A stretch of 5,282 bases of DNA. Origin: Gammaproteobacteria bacterium (GTDB lineage Bacteria; Pseudomonadota; Gammaproteobacteria; Burkholderiales; Burkholderiaceae_E). Where the stretch lies: NCBI GenBank assembly GCA_030425615.1, contig JAUIAI010000255.1, positions 1-5,282 of the forward strand, in the 5' to 3' direction. Numbering within the stretch: position 1 is the first letter of the stretch; every line of letters starts with the position of its first letter. Shown piece after piece: positions 1-5,282 of this stretch. A program made the position numbers and the translations under genes. Under the pieces are notes generated by a model. It ran no database searches. It was not told where the DNA came from and worked only from the letters and a program-made list of their open reading frames with translations.

Positions 1-485
1 GCCACCTTCCGTGACGTCCACTCATATCCGTAATAGTGGAGGGAACAACGCTTGAGAACCCGGAACAACGGGCTCTCGTTCGCGGCAAACGCCCGATAGC
101 CGAAGTTCATCAGCGCATCGTCGTCCTGGCTCATGTCGAGCATGTCCGCGTGGGCATCGGCCGGACTCTTGGTCATGGCCTCGTGGAACTCGCTCACCGG
201 GCGGATCGGCAGACAGGTCGGACTCAGGATCTGGAAGTAATCGCAGCCCTCCTGCTCGACGCAATACCGCAGCAGGTGGAAGATGCCCTCCGAGAAACCC
301 CAGATCGCCCAGCCCGTACGCTTGGGCTCCGGTACGAACACCGCGTTGGGCTGGTCGACCACGAACTCCGGCTGCTGATGGAAGTCGTGATGGATCACCA
401 CGCGGTGAGGCGCCAACGCCTCGACCAGCTGGTTGACCGTTGCCGCGGAATGAACCGCGGACATGATTCCGAAAACGAGCTTCAT
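1..485 (-). CDS. Core-2/I-branching type glycosyltransferase (GT14-like), N-terminal part, cut by the window edge
   Basis: The minus-strand frame from ATG at 485 is open for 161 codons and runs off the left edge, so the C-terminal part is missing. The protein begins MKLVFGIMSAVHSA, a first beta-strand like the usual start of this family. It then shows VVIHHDF (29-35), TGWAIWGFSEGI (57-68) and DYFQILSPTCLPIRP (82-96). This order (a strand ending in H-x-D, a WG-x-S segment, then a 'LS...LPI' block) matches the core-2/I-branching beta-1,6-N-acetylglucosaminyltransferase domain (Pfam PF02485, CAZy GT14) as I know it. Bacterial members are thought to add sugars to surface glycans; donor and acceptor here are unknown. 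There is no signal peptide. No Shine-Dalgarno sequence precedes the ATG: the upstream bases are pyrimidine-rich. M1 is preferred over M8 because it completes the first strand. Assignment to the fold is fairly firm, exact activity is not. Confidence 0.75.
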   Translation of the reverse strand, partial: MKLVFGIMSAVHSAATVNQLVEALAPHRVVIHHDFHQQPEFVVDQPNAVFVPEPKRTGWAIWGFSEGIFHLLRYCVEQEGCDYFQILSPTCLPIRPVSEFHEAMTKSPADAHADMLDMSQDDDALMNFGYRAFAANESPLFRVLKRCSLHYYGYEWTSRKV

Positions 486-631
486 GAGGAGAATTGGTGG
501 AGCGCCCGCGACAGAAAGTTCACCGCCGGCCCGGCGGACACCCGGCCCGGGTCGGCCATCACGGATGCACAGACTATAGGCGAATAGGCCTCTGATCCGG
601 ACGCTTCGATGCTTAGGTTCCCACAGAATCG

Positions 632-643
632 ACCAAATTTGGT
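632..643. repeat. 12-bp perfect palindrome ACCAAATTTGGT
   Basis: ACCAAATTTGGT is its own reverse complement and sits in an AT-rich island of an otherwise very GC-rich gap, about 150 bases upstream of the glycosyltransferase start. A dyad of this kind may be an operator for a dimeric regulator. No regulator is recognised and only one copy is seen, so this is only a candidate. Confidence 0.3.
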
Positions 644-832
644 GTCCGGCGCCGCGAGCGGGCTGATTCGGGGCGTGGGCGGCGCGCAACGGCGCACACG
701 GCCCGACGGCCGGCGGGCGACCCCGGACACGTCCTTTTGAGAACGCCGTTCGAGGGCTTGCGGCGGACAACGCGAAGGCTCGCCGCCAAAACCGCTTGCA
801 CCTGCGGCGGACACCGTCGGAGCTCGCGGCGG

Positions 833-874
833 GCCCCGTGGCGGCCCGACGGGGCTGCTCCGGCCGGCCGGAGC
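833..874 (-). terminator. GC-rich inverted repeats after SURF1, possible transcription end
   Basis: Two structures follow the SURF1 stop closely. The first is an 18-bp perfect palindrome at 857-874 (GCTCCGGCC/GGCCGGAGC), beginning 18 bases past the stop. The second is a 7-bp stem GCCCCGT/ACGGGGC at 833-839 and 849-855 with a 9-base loop. Neither is followed by a T-run, so this is not a standard intrinsic terminator. It may mark the 3' end of the SURF1 transcript or act with Rho. The position supports a role, the missing T-run argues against certainty. Confidence 0.35.
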
Positions 875-892
875 CGGACAGAAGCCCGTGGG

Positions 893-1672
893 TCAGGGCG
901 AATCGGGCCCCTGGCCGGCCGGGCGACGCCACCAGGTGGCCCAGGCCCAGAAGGCGATCACGGCAAGCGCCATCAGGAACCACTGCAACGCATAACCCTG
1001 ATGCGTCGAGACATCGTCACCCGGTTGCGGCCAGTCTCGCACGAAACCGTCGTCCGGGCCGGGGGATTCCCGCAATACGAAAGGCTGAAGGTCCAGACCG
1101 GACCATTGCGCATAGTCCTCGAGCGAGACCGCCTGCCAGATCCGACCGCGCTCGGCCACCGGCGGGGGATCGGCCAGCTGAAGCGCCGACTCCAGCCGCA
1201 ACACGGCCAGCCCGCTGATCTCGCCGCTGACGGCCGGCAGCGAGAGCGCGGGCACGCGTGCGCGGTCGGCCGGATCGGCGGGAACCCAGCCCCGCAGGAC
1301 CAACAGAGCCCGCCCCCCGCTTTCCGCGTCGTCGAGCCGCAGCGGCACGAAGACATGAAAGCCCGCCCGGCCCGCGTGGGTTCGGTTGTCCAGAAACACG
1401 GCTTTGTCGGACAACCAGGCCCCGCGGGCCACCAGCCGGCGGTTCGTGACCTCGTCCGGGCCGAGCGGCGAAGCGCCCACCCGCACCGGTGGCGCCGCCC
1501 GCGCGGCATCGGCCTGCCCGGCCAGGGCCCGCTTGCCCGCCGCACGGTCCAGTTGCCAGAATCCCAGCGAAACCGTGATGGCCGCCACGACCAGCATGGC
1601 CAGCGTTGGAATCAGCGCGGGGCGCCTGGCGGAGGTGCCGGCCGGGGCCGGGGTAGATCGTTCTTTTCTCAT
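893..1672 (-). CDS. surf1: SURF1 family cytochrome c oxidase assembly protein
   Basis: SURF1 (Shy1) proteins are inner-membrane factors that help insert heme a into, or stabilise, subunit I during oxidase assembly. This 259-residue protein has the family layout: a short basic N-terminus, a first membrane helix (about 19-38) running into LGFWQLDRAAGKRAL (36-50, the LGxWQLxR signature), a periplasmic domain with VFLDNRTHAGRAGFHVFVPL (92-111) and LLVLRGWVP (123-131), then HQGYALQWFLMALAVIAFWAW (224-244), which forms the second helix. Length is normal. The ATG at 1672 is the only reasonable start: no in-frame ATG, GTG or TTG occurs nearby upstream, and the next ATG lies inside the first helix. 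It has no Shine-Dalgarno sequence, because the bases in front of it belong to the terminator between cox3 and SURF1. Expression may therefore depend on readthrough. Confidence 0.96.
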   Translation of the reverse strand: MRKERSTPAPAGTSARRPALIPTLAMLVVAAITVSLGFWQLDRAAGKRALAGQADAARAAPPVRVGASPLGPDEVTNRRLVARGAWLSDKAVFLDNRTHAGRAGFHVFVPLRLDDAESGGRALLVLRGWVPADPADRARVPALSLPAVSGEISGLAVLRLESALQLADPPPVAERGRIWQAVSLEDYAQWSGLDLQPFVLRESPGPDDGFVRDWPQPGDDVSTHQGYALQWFLMALAVIAFWAWATWWRRPAGQGPDSP

Positions 1673-1676
1673 GACG

Positions 1677-1707
1677 AAAAACGGCTGCCGGGTCGACCGG
1701 CAGCCGT
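1677..1707 (-). terminator. Intrinsic terminator between cox3 and SURF1
   Basis: On the minus strand an 11-bp perfect stem (ACGGCTGCCGG pairing with CCGGCAGCCGT, loop TCGAC) is followed at once by four T residues, five counting the last stem base. This is the standard form of a Rho-independent terminator for transcripts coming from cox3. The plus strand has no T-run after the stem, so it works in one direction only. The T-run ends four bases before the SURF1 ATG, so the oxidase structural genes end their transcript here unless polymerase reads through. Confidence 0.85.
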
Positions 1708-1726
1708 CAGTGTCGCAGCCCGGGCC

Positions 1727-1749
1727 CGGGGCCGGTGAACCCGGCCCCG
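1727..1749 (-). repeat. Inverted repeat just after cox3, upstream of the terminator
   Basis: CGGGGCCGG (1727-1735) pairs with CCGGCCCCG (1741-1749) around a 5-base loop, starting 17 bases past the cox3 stop. No T-run follows. Together with the terminator hairpin at 1681-1707 it makes most of the short gap base-paired. It may protect the 3' end of the oxidase mRNA, or it may simply reflect high GC content; the perfect 9-bp stem makes chance less likely but not excluded. Confidence 0.45.
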
Positions 1750-1766
1750 CCCGTTGGAAGCGGGTC

Positions 1767-2633
1767 TCAGAGCCAGTAGACCACCACGTACAGGCCCAGC
1801 CAGACCACGTCCACGAAGTGCCAGTACCAGGCCGCGGCCTCGAAACCGAAGTGCCGCTCCGGTGTGAAGTGCCCGCGCAGATACCGGAACCAGATGACGA
1901 GCAGCATGATGGCGCCGACCGTCACGTGGAAACCGTGGAAGCCGGTGAGCATGAAGAACGTGGAACCATAGATGCCCGAGGTCAGCTTCAGGTTCAGATC
2001 CTGATACGCGTGCACGTACTCGTAGGCCTGCACGCCCATGAAGATCGCACCCAGCACGACAGTGGCCATCAGCCAGAACAGCACCTTGCCACGATGGTTG
2101 TCCTTCAGCGCATGGTGCGCGATGGTCAGCGTGACGCCGGAGGTCAGCAGCAGGGCGGTGTTCAGCGTGGGCAGCGGCCACGGCCCCATCTTGGTGAATG
2201 CATCGAACGCCCCGGACGGCCCCGCATTCGGCCACACGGCCGAGAAATCGGGCCAGAGCAGCGCCTTGTGATCCAGATCTCCCAGCCACGGCATGGCGAG
2301 CACACGGGCGTAGAACAGCGCACCGAAGAACGCGCCGAAGAACATCACCTCGGAGAAGATGAACCAGCCCATCGACCAGCGGAACGAGAGGTCTACGCGG
2401 GCGTTGTAGCGACCACCCTCGGACTCCGCCGCCACGGTGCTGAACCAGCCGAAGAACATGATGGTCAGCACGGTCAGGAAAGCCGCGAGGACCCAGGGGC
2501 CCCAGCTCGCGTCATTGACCCAGCCCGCCATGCCGAAACCGAACAGCGTGAGCGCGATGGAACCGATCATCGGCCATCGGGACGGATCCGGCACGTAGTA
2601 GTACGGCTCAGCACCGTGGGCGGACGAACTCAT
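1767..2633 (-). CDS. ctaE: Cytochrome c oxidase subunit III
   Basis: Subunit III is the cofactor-free, seven-helix membrane subunit that binds subunit I, stabilises it and supports proton uptake into the D channel. The 288-residue product is of normal length for bacteria. Family blocks visible are RWSMGWFIFSEVMFFGAFFGAL (85-106, with the conserved membrane Glu E95), LNTALLLTSGVTLTIAHHAL (157-176), GIYGSTFFMLTGFHGFHVTVGA (220-241, with the FHGxHV signature) and FEAAAWYWHFVDVVWLGLYVVVYW (264-287). The ATG at 2633 has a good ribosome binding site, AGGGGA, 7 bases upstream. It follows the DUF2970 gene by 28 bases and is the last gene before the terminator, so it probably shares one transcript with ctaD. 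No key residue appears to be missing. Confidence 0.98.
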   Translation of the reverse strand: MSSSAHGAEPYYYVPDPSRWPMIGSIALTLFGFGMAGWVNDASWGPWVLAAFLTVLTIMFFGWFSTVAAESEGGRYNARVDLSFRWSMGWFIFSEVMFFGAFFGALFYARVLAMPWLGDLDHKALLWPDFSAVWPNAGPSGAFDAFTKMGPWPLPTLNTALLLTSGVTLTIAHHALKDNHRGKVLFWLMATVVLGAIFMGVQAYEYVHAYQDLNLKLTSGIYGSTFFMLTGFHGFHVTVGAIMLLVIWFRYLRGHFTPERHFGFEAAAWYWHFVDVVWLGLYVVVYWL

Positions 2634-2661
2634 AACGGCTTCCCCTGAAAAAATCAGTGAT

Positions 2662-2889
2662 TTAGACGATGAGGCGCACGATGGTCACGAGCGCCAGAAC
2701 GAAAAGTATGCCCATCAGCACGCCGATGATCACGACGTGCAGAGGATTGAGTTGCGCGAAATCCGCCTCGTGATCCTTGCGGCGACGCACGCCGAAGAAA
2801 GACCAGGCGACGGCCTTCACCGTGGCCCAAAGGCTGGCACCGGACGCCTCGGATCGATCGGGCGTCCCGGATTCGCGCGGATCCGCCAC
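2662..2889 (-). CDS. DUF2970 family small membrane protein
   Basis: This is a short protein (75 residues from GTG at 2889) with a hydrophilic N-terminus, the segment AWSFFGVRRRKDHEADF and one C-terminal membrane helix (VVIIGVLMGILFVLALVTIVRLIV). The FFGVR(R/K) motif followed by a single helix fits DUF2970, a family of unknown function typically found between cox11 and cox3 in beta- and gammaproteobacteria; an assembly or stability role in the oxidase is inferred from that position only. Two GTG starts are possible. The one at 2889 comes one base after the cox11 stop with GGGGAG 5 bases upstream, suggesting translational coupling. The other, at 2907, overlaps cox11 and has AGGGGA 7 bases upstream, giving 81 residues. 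I prefer 2889 but cannot decide firmly. Confidence 0.88.
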   Translation of the reverse strand: MADPRESGTPDRSEASGASLWATVKAVAWSFFGVRRRKDHEADFAQLNPLHVVIIGVLMGILFVLALVTIVRLIV

Positions 2890-2890
2890 G

Positions 2891-3493
2891 TCAGCTCCCC
2901 GAGCCACCGGAAGTTCCCCTAAAGGCCTGCTTGGAACCGAGACCTTCGATCTCGAAGTACGCGTAGGACAAGGTAATGGTGTTGATGTCGGCCGGCAGCT
3001 CCGGATCGATGACGAAGGCCACCGGGAACTTCTGGCTGGCGTTGGGTCCGAGCGTCTGCTGATCGAAACAGAAACACTGCACCTTCTTGAAGTACGCCGC
3101 CGCCTGGCGGGGCGCGTAGCTCGGAATGGCCTGGCCGGTGGTGGTACGCGACTCGGTGTTCACCAGGTCGTACTCGATCGTGTAGAGCTCACCCGGGTGG
3201 ACCTGTGCGGTCTTGAGCTCGGGCAGGAAGCGCCAGGCGCCGTGGCTGTTGACGTCGAACTCCACCGTGATCGTCCGGCTGGTGTCGACCTGGGTGTTCT
3301 CGGCGAATCGCTTCGAGGCGGAATCCGGCTTGGTCAGGAAATTGATGCCGGTGACTTCGCAGAACTTCTCGTAGAGCGGCACCATGGCATAGCCGAAGCC
3401 GAACATCATCAGGACGACGACCAGCAGACGCCGCAGCACCGAGGCATTGCCCCGCGGTGCTGCATCCTGGGGAGGGGTCGGATTCGCGGACAT
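2891..3493 (-). CDS. ctaG: Cytochrome c oxidase copper chaperone Cox11/CtaG
   Basis: Cox11 (CtaG) is a membrane-anchored, periplasm-facing protein that delivers copper to the CuB site of subunit I. The 200-residue product has a short cytoplasmic tail, one membrane helix (about 21-40, RRLLVVVLMMFGFGYAMVPL), a juxtamembrane cysteine in YEKFCEVTGINF (C45), and the CFCF copper-binding motif at 140-143 inside VQCFCFDQQTL. C45, C140 and C142 correspond to the conserved cysteines of the family. The rest forms the Ig-like beta domain, including FLPELKTAQVHPGE and ITLSYAYFEI. Length is typical. The ATG at 3493 lies 12 bases after the small membrane protein stop, with only a weak AGG upstream, which suggests translation coupled to the preceding gene. 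Adjacency to ctaD, its target, supports the assignment. This is Cox11, not the unrelated Bacillus protein also called CtaG. Confidence 0.97.
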   Translation of the reverse strand: MSANPTPPQDAAPRGNASVLRRLLVVVLMMFGFGYAMVPLYEKFCEVTGINFLTKPDSASKRFAENTQVDTSRTITVEFDVNSHGAWRFLPELKTAQVHPGELYTIEYDLVNTESRTTTGQAIPSYAPRQAAAYFKKVQCFCFDQQTLGPNASQKFPVAFVIDPELPADINTITLSYAYFEIEGLGSKQAFRGTSGGSGS

Positions 3494-3505
3494 GTCGGCC
3501 TGCGA

Positions 3506-3631
3506 TCAGTAGAACCAGTATTTCGCGACGATCGCCGCGAAGAAGAACGCCGCCAGCGCGAGGATCAGCAGCGCCGTACGCACGTTGCGGCGCGCCACCT
3601 CGGGATTGTTGGGATCCACCTTCTGGTTCAT
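3506..3631 (-). CDS. Small single-helix membrane protein of the oxidase cluster
   Basis: A 41-residue frame (MNQKVDPNNPEVARRNVRT... ending KYWFY) has a short polar, basic N-terminus and one membrane helix (about 18-38, TALLILALAAFFFAAIVAKY). Tiny proteins of this build between ctaD and cox11 are common in beta- and gammaproteobacteria, where they are usually called hypothetical or cytochrome oxidase small assembly protein. The Arg-rich segment before the helix predicts the N-terminus inside. The start is uncertain. An ATG at 3685 overlaps the ctaD stop (TGATG) with AGGTG 5 bases upstream, and would add 18 Pro/Gly/Ala-rich residues encoded by a hairpin. I prefer 3631 because 41 residues fits the family and the extra residues look like translated RNA structure, although its own ribosome binding site is weak (GGTGA, 8 bases away). 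Confidence 0.78.
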   Translation of the reverse strand: MNQKVDPNNPEVARRNVRTALLILALAAFFFAAIVAKYWFY

Positions 3632-3653
3632 GTTCGGTTCGCGGTCACCGGGA

Positions 3654-3676
3654 GCACCCGGCCGTGGGCCGGGTGC
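3654..3676 (-). repeat. 10-bp perfect hairpin just downstream of ctaD
   Basis: GCACCCGGCC (3654-3663) and GGCCGGGTGC (3667-3676) form a 10-bp perfect GC-rich stem with a 3-base loop, starting 8 bases past the ctaD stop. No T-run follows, so it is not an intrinsic terminator. Its place between the catalytic subunit gene and the assembly genes suits a 3' mRNA stabiliser or processing barrier that raises ctaD message relative to downstream genes. That role is inferred. Confidence 0.6.
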
Positions 3677-3684
3677 GGGCGCCA

Positions 3685-5280
3685 TCACTTCACCTGCGGC
3701 TGGGTCTCGAACGTGTGGAACGGCGCCGGGCTCGGGACGGTCCACTCCAGGCCCTGCGGCTGTTCCCAGACGGAGTCGGTGGCCTTCTCGCCTTCACCTT
3801 TGACCGCCTTCCAGACGATGTAGATGAACAGCAGCTGCGAGATGCCGAAGCCGAACGCACCGATCGTGGACAGCATGTTGAAGTCGGTGAACTGCACGGC
3901 GTAGTCGGCGTAGCGGCGCGGCATGCCGGCCAGACCCAGGAAGTGCTGCGGGAAGAACGTGACGTTGAAGAAGATCATGCTCAGCCAGAAATGCCACTTG
4001 CCGAGGGTCTCGTTGTACATGGTGCCGCACCACTTCGGCAGCCAGTAATAGGCGCCGGCGAACAGCGAGAACAGCGCGCCGGCCACCATGGTGTAGTGGA
4101 AGTGCGCGACCACGTAATAGGTGTCGTGCAGGGCGATGTCGAGCGGCGCCATGGACAGGATGATGCCGGTGAGGCCGCCGATGGTGAACACCCAGACGAA
4201 GCCCGAGGCGAACAGCATGGGCGTCTCGAACGTGAGCTCGCCGCGCCACATGGTGGCGATCCAGTTGAAGATCTTCACGCCCGTGGGCACCGCGATGAGC
4301 ATGGTCGCGTACATGAAGAACAGCTGGGCGGTGACGGGCATGCCCACCGTGTACATGTGGTGTGCCCAGACGATGAACGACAGGATCGCGATCGAGGCCG
4401 TGGCATAGACCATGGAGCTGTAGCCGAACAGGCGCTTGCGCGAGAACGTCGGGATGATCTCCGAGACCACGCCGAAGCCCGGCAGGATGATGATGTAGAC
4501 CTCCGGGTGACCGAAGAACCAGAAGATGTGCTGGTACATCACCGGATCGCCGCCGCCGGCCGCGTTGAAGAACGCGGTGCCGAAGTGACGGTCCGTGAGG
4601 ATCATGGTGATCGCACCCGCGAGCACCGGCATCACCGCCACCAGCAGGAACGCCGTGATCAGCCAGGTCCAGACGAAGAGGGGCATCTTCATCATGGTCA
4701 TGCCCGGCGCGCGAATGTTCAGGATGGTGGAGATGATGTTGATGGAGCCCATGATCGAGCTCGCACCCATGATGTGCAGCGCGAAGATGCCGAGATCCAT
4801 GCCCGGGCCCATCTGGGTGGCCAGCGGCACGTAGACGGTCCAGCCCGCGGCCGGCGCACCACCGGGCACGAAGTAGGACACCACCAGCAACAGCGCCGCG
4901 GGGGGCAGCAGCCAGAAGCTGAAGTTGTTCATCCGCGCGAACGCCATGTCCGAGGCGCCGATCTGCAGCGGGATCATCCAGTTCGCGAAGCCCACCCAGG
5001 CCGGCATGATGGCGCCGAACACCATGATCAGCCCGTGCATGGTGGTCATCTGGTTGAAGAACTCGGGCTCGACGAGCTGCAGACCGGGCTGGAACAGTTC
5101 GGAACGAAGCACGAGCGCGTTGATCCCGCCGACGAGGAACATCGTCAGCGAGAATATCAGGTACATCGTGCCGATGTCCTTGTGGTTGGTGGCGTAGACC
5201 CAGCGCCGCCAGCCGTGCGGATGATCGTGGGCGTGATCATGCTCGTGGGCTTGATCGTGGCCGCCAATGCCTGCACTCAT
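3685..5280 (-). CDS. ctaD: Cytochrome c oxidase subunit I (aa3-type, A1 heme-copper oxidase)
   Basis: This is the catalytic subunit of complex IV: it takes electrons from CuA via heme a to the heme a3/CuB site, reduces O2 to water and pumps protons. The 531-residue, roughly 12-helix product is full length. Expected ligands are present: H82 (TMHG) and H395 for heme a, H393 for heme a3, H258, H307 and H308 for CuB, and H385/D386 near the Mg site (HDTYYVVAHFHY, 385-396). WFFGHPEVY (254-262) supplies the active-site tyrosine Y262 and the D-channel glutamate E260, which places it in subfamily A1. D111 and N118 mark the D-channel entrance and K336 the K channel. GMPRRY (452-457) carries the paired arginines. 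The N-terminus is unusually His-rich (7 His in 8-22). Its ATG is two bases from the right edge, so the ribosome binding site is outside the window. Confidence 0.99.
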   Translation of the reverse strand: MSAGIGGHDQAHEHDHAHDHPHGWRRWVYATNHKDIGTMYLIFSLTMFLVGGINALVLRSELFQPGLQLVEPEFFNQMTTMHGLIMVFGAIMPAWVGFANWMIPLQIGASDMAFARMNNFSFWLLPPAALLLVVSYFVPGGAPAAGWTVYVPLATQMGPGMDLGIFALHIMGASSIMGSINIISTILNIRAPGMTMMKMPLFVWTWLITAFLLVAVMPVLAGAITMILTDRHFGTAFFNAAGGGDPVMYQHIFWFFGHPEVYIIILPGFGVVSEIIPTFSRKRLFGYSSMVYATASIAILSFIVWAHHMYTVGMPVTAQLFFMYATMLIAVPTGVKIFNWIATMWRGELTFETPMLFASGFVWVFTIGGLTGIILSMAPLDIALHDTYYVVAHFHYTMVAGALFSLFAGAYYWLPKWCGTMYNETLGKWHFWLSMIFFNVTFFPQHFLGLAGMPRRYADYAVQFTDFNMLSTIGAFGFGISQLLFIYIVWKAVKGEGEKATDSVWEQPQGLEWTVPSPAPFHTFETQPQVK

Positions 5281-5282
5281 CA

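Larger units (their letters stand above)
486..892. other. Intergenic region between SURF1 and the glycosyltransferase gene, no convincing gene
   Basis: About 400 bases separate the SURF1 stop from the glycosyltransferase start. Open frames exist on both strands, but they encode low-complexity Arg/Pro/Ala/Ser-rich protein without recognisable motifs, as expected by chance at this GC content. The region holds GC-rich inverted repeats just after SURF1 (833-874) and a 12-bp palindrome (632-643). A TATAGT hexamer on the minus strand (578-573), about 90 bases upstream of the glycosyltransferase ATG, could be a -10 element, but I find no good -35 at the right distance. The promoter of the glycosyltransferase gene should lie here, though I cannot place it. 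I see no tRNA or other RNA gene. Confidence 0.6.

Noticed and set aside
486..491. GAGGAG near the glycosyltransferase start, resembling a ribosome binding site
   Set aside because: It is on the plus strand; on the coding strand the same bases read CTCCTC, which cannot serve as a Shine-Dalgarno sequence.
36..587. Plus-strand open frame of 183 codons at the left end
   Set aside because: The minus strand here encodes a recognisable glycosyltransferase in an uninterrupted frame; the plus-strand product is Arg/His/Leu-rich and shows no motif.
482..814. Minus-strand frame of 110 codons between SURF1 and the glycosyltransferase, ending over the latter's start
   Set aside because: The overlap resembles operon coupling, but the product is low-complexity Ser/Arg/Pro/Ala sequence with no helix or motif and no good ribosome binding site.
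1719..1730. Palindrome CCCGGGCCCGGG after cox3
   Set aside because: Simple G/C runs of this type are expected by chance here, and it overlaps the better 9-bp stem at 1727-1749.
737..1738. Long plus-strand open frame of 333 codons opposite SURF1
   Set aside because: It is antisense to a clear SURF1 gene, is Arg/Pro/Gly/Ala-rich and shows no domain; such frames arise opposite GC-rich genes.
1386..2648. Plus-strand open frame of 420 codons opposite cox3
   Set aside because: Most of its length is the antisense shadow of subunit III, rich in His, Arg, Glu and Gln with no recognisable motif.
2777..3823. Plus-strand open frame of 348 codons opposite cox11
   Set aside because: Antisense shadow covering several well-supported genes, without family features of its own.

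Overview
The window holds the downstream part of an aa3-type cytochrome c oxidase (complex IV) gene cluster, followed by the start of an unrelated glycosyltransferase gene. All recognised genes lie on the minus strand, so they read from right to left. High GC content and the order ctaD, small membrane protein, cox11, DUF2970, cox3, SURF1 point to a GC-rich proteobacterium, most likely a gammaproteobacterium (a betaproteobacterium is possible). I cannot name a genus from this sequence.

Layout in the direction of transcription. The complete gene for catalytic subunit I (ctaD) fills 5280-3685; subunit II (ctaC) would be expected just beyond the right edge and is not visible. A 10-bp perfect hairpin follows the ctaD stop, then come a tiny single-helix protein (3631-3506), the copper chaperone Cox11/CtaG (3493-2891), a DUF2970 small membrane protein (about 2889-2662) and subunit III (2633-1767). 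These genes are packed within a few to about 50 bases of each other. A 94-base gap after cox3 contains two successive hairpins, the second a textbook intrinsic terminator. SURF1 (1672-893) begins only four bases past its T-run. About 400 bases without a convincing gene follow (892-486), with GC-rich inverted repeats just after SURF1 and a 12-bp AT-centred palindrome. The window ends inside a core-2/I-branching type (GT14-like) glycosyltransferase gene (485 to beyond base 1), a reading frame that is open at the left edge.

How the genes work together: subunits I and III are core parts of the oxidase. Cox11 delivers copper to CuB in subunit I, and SURF1 assists heme a insertion or assembly of subunit I. 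The two small membrane proteins are conserved companions of such clusters with presumed assembly roles. The heme A synthesis genes (ctaA, ctaB) that often follow SURF1 are not in this window. I found no mobile element, CRISPR array, rRNA or tRNA, and no undescribed system. The more interesting points are the RNA structures between the genes, above all the terminator directly in front of SURF1.
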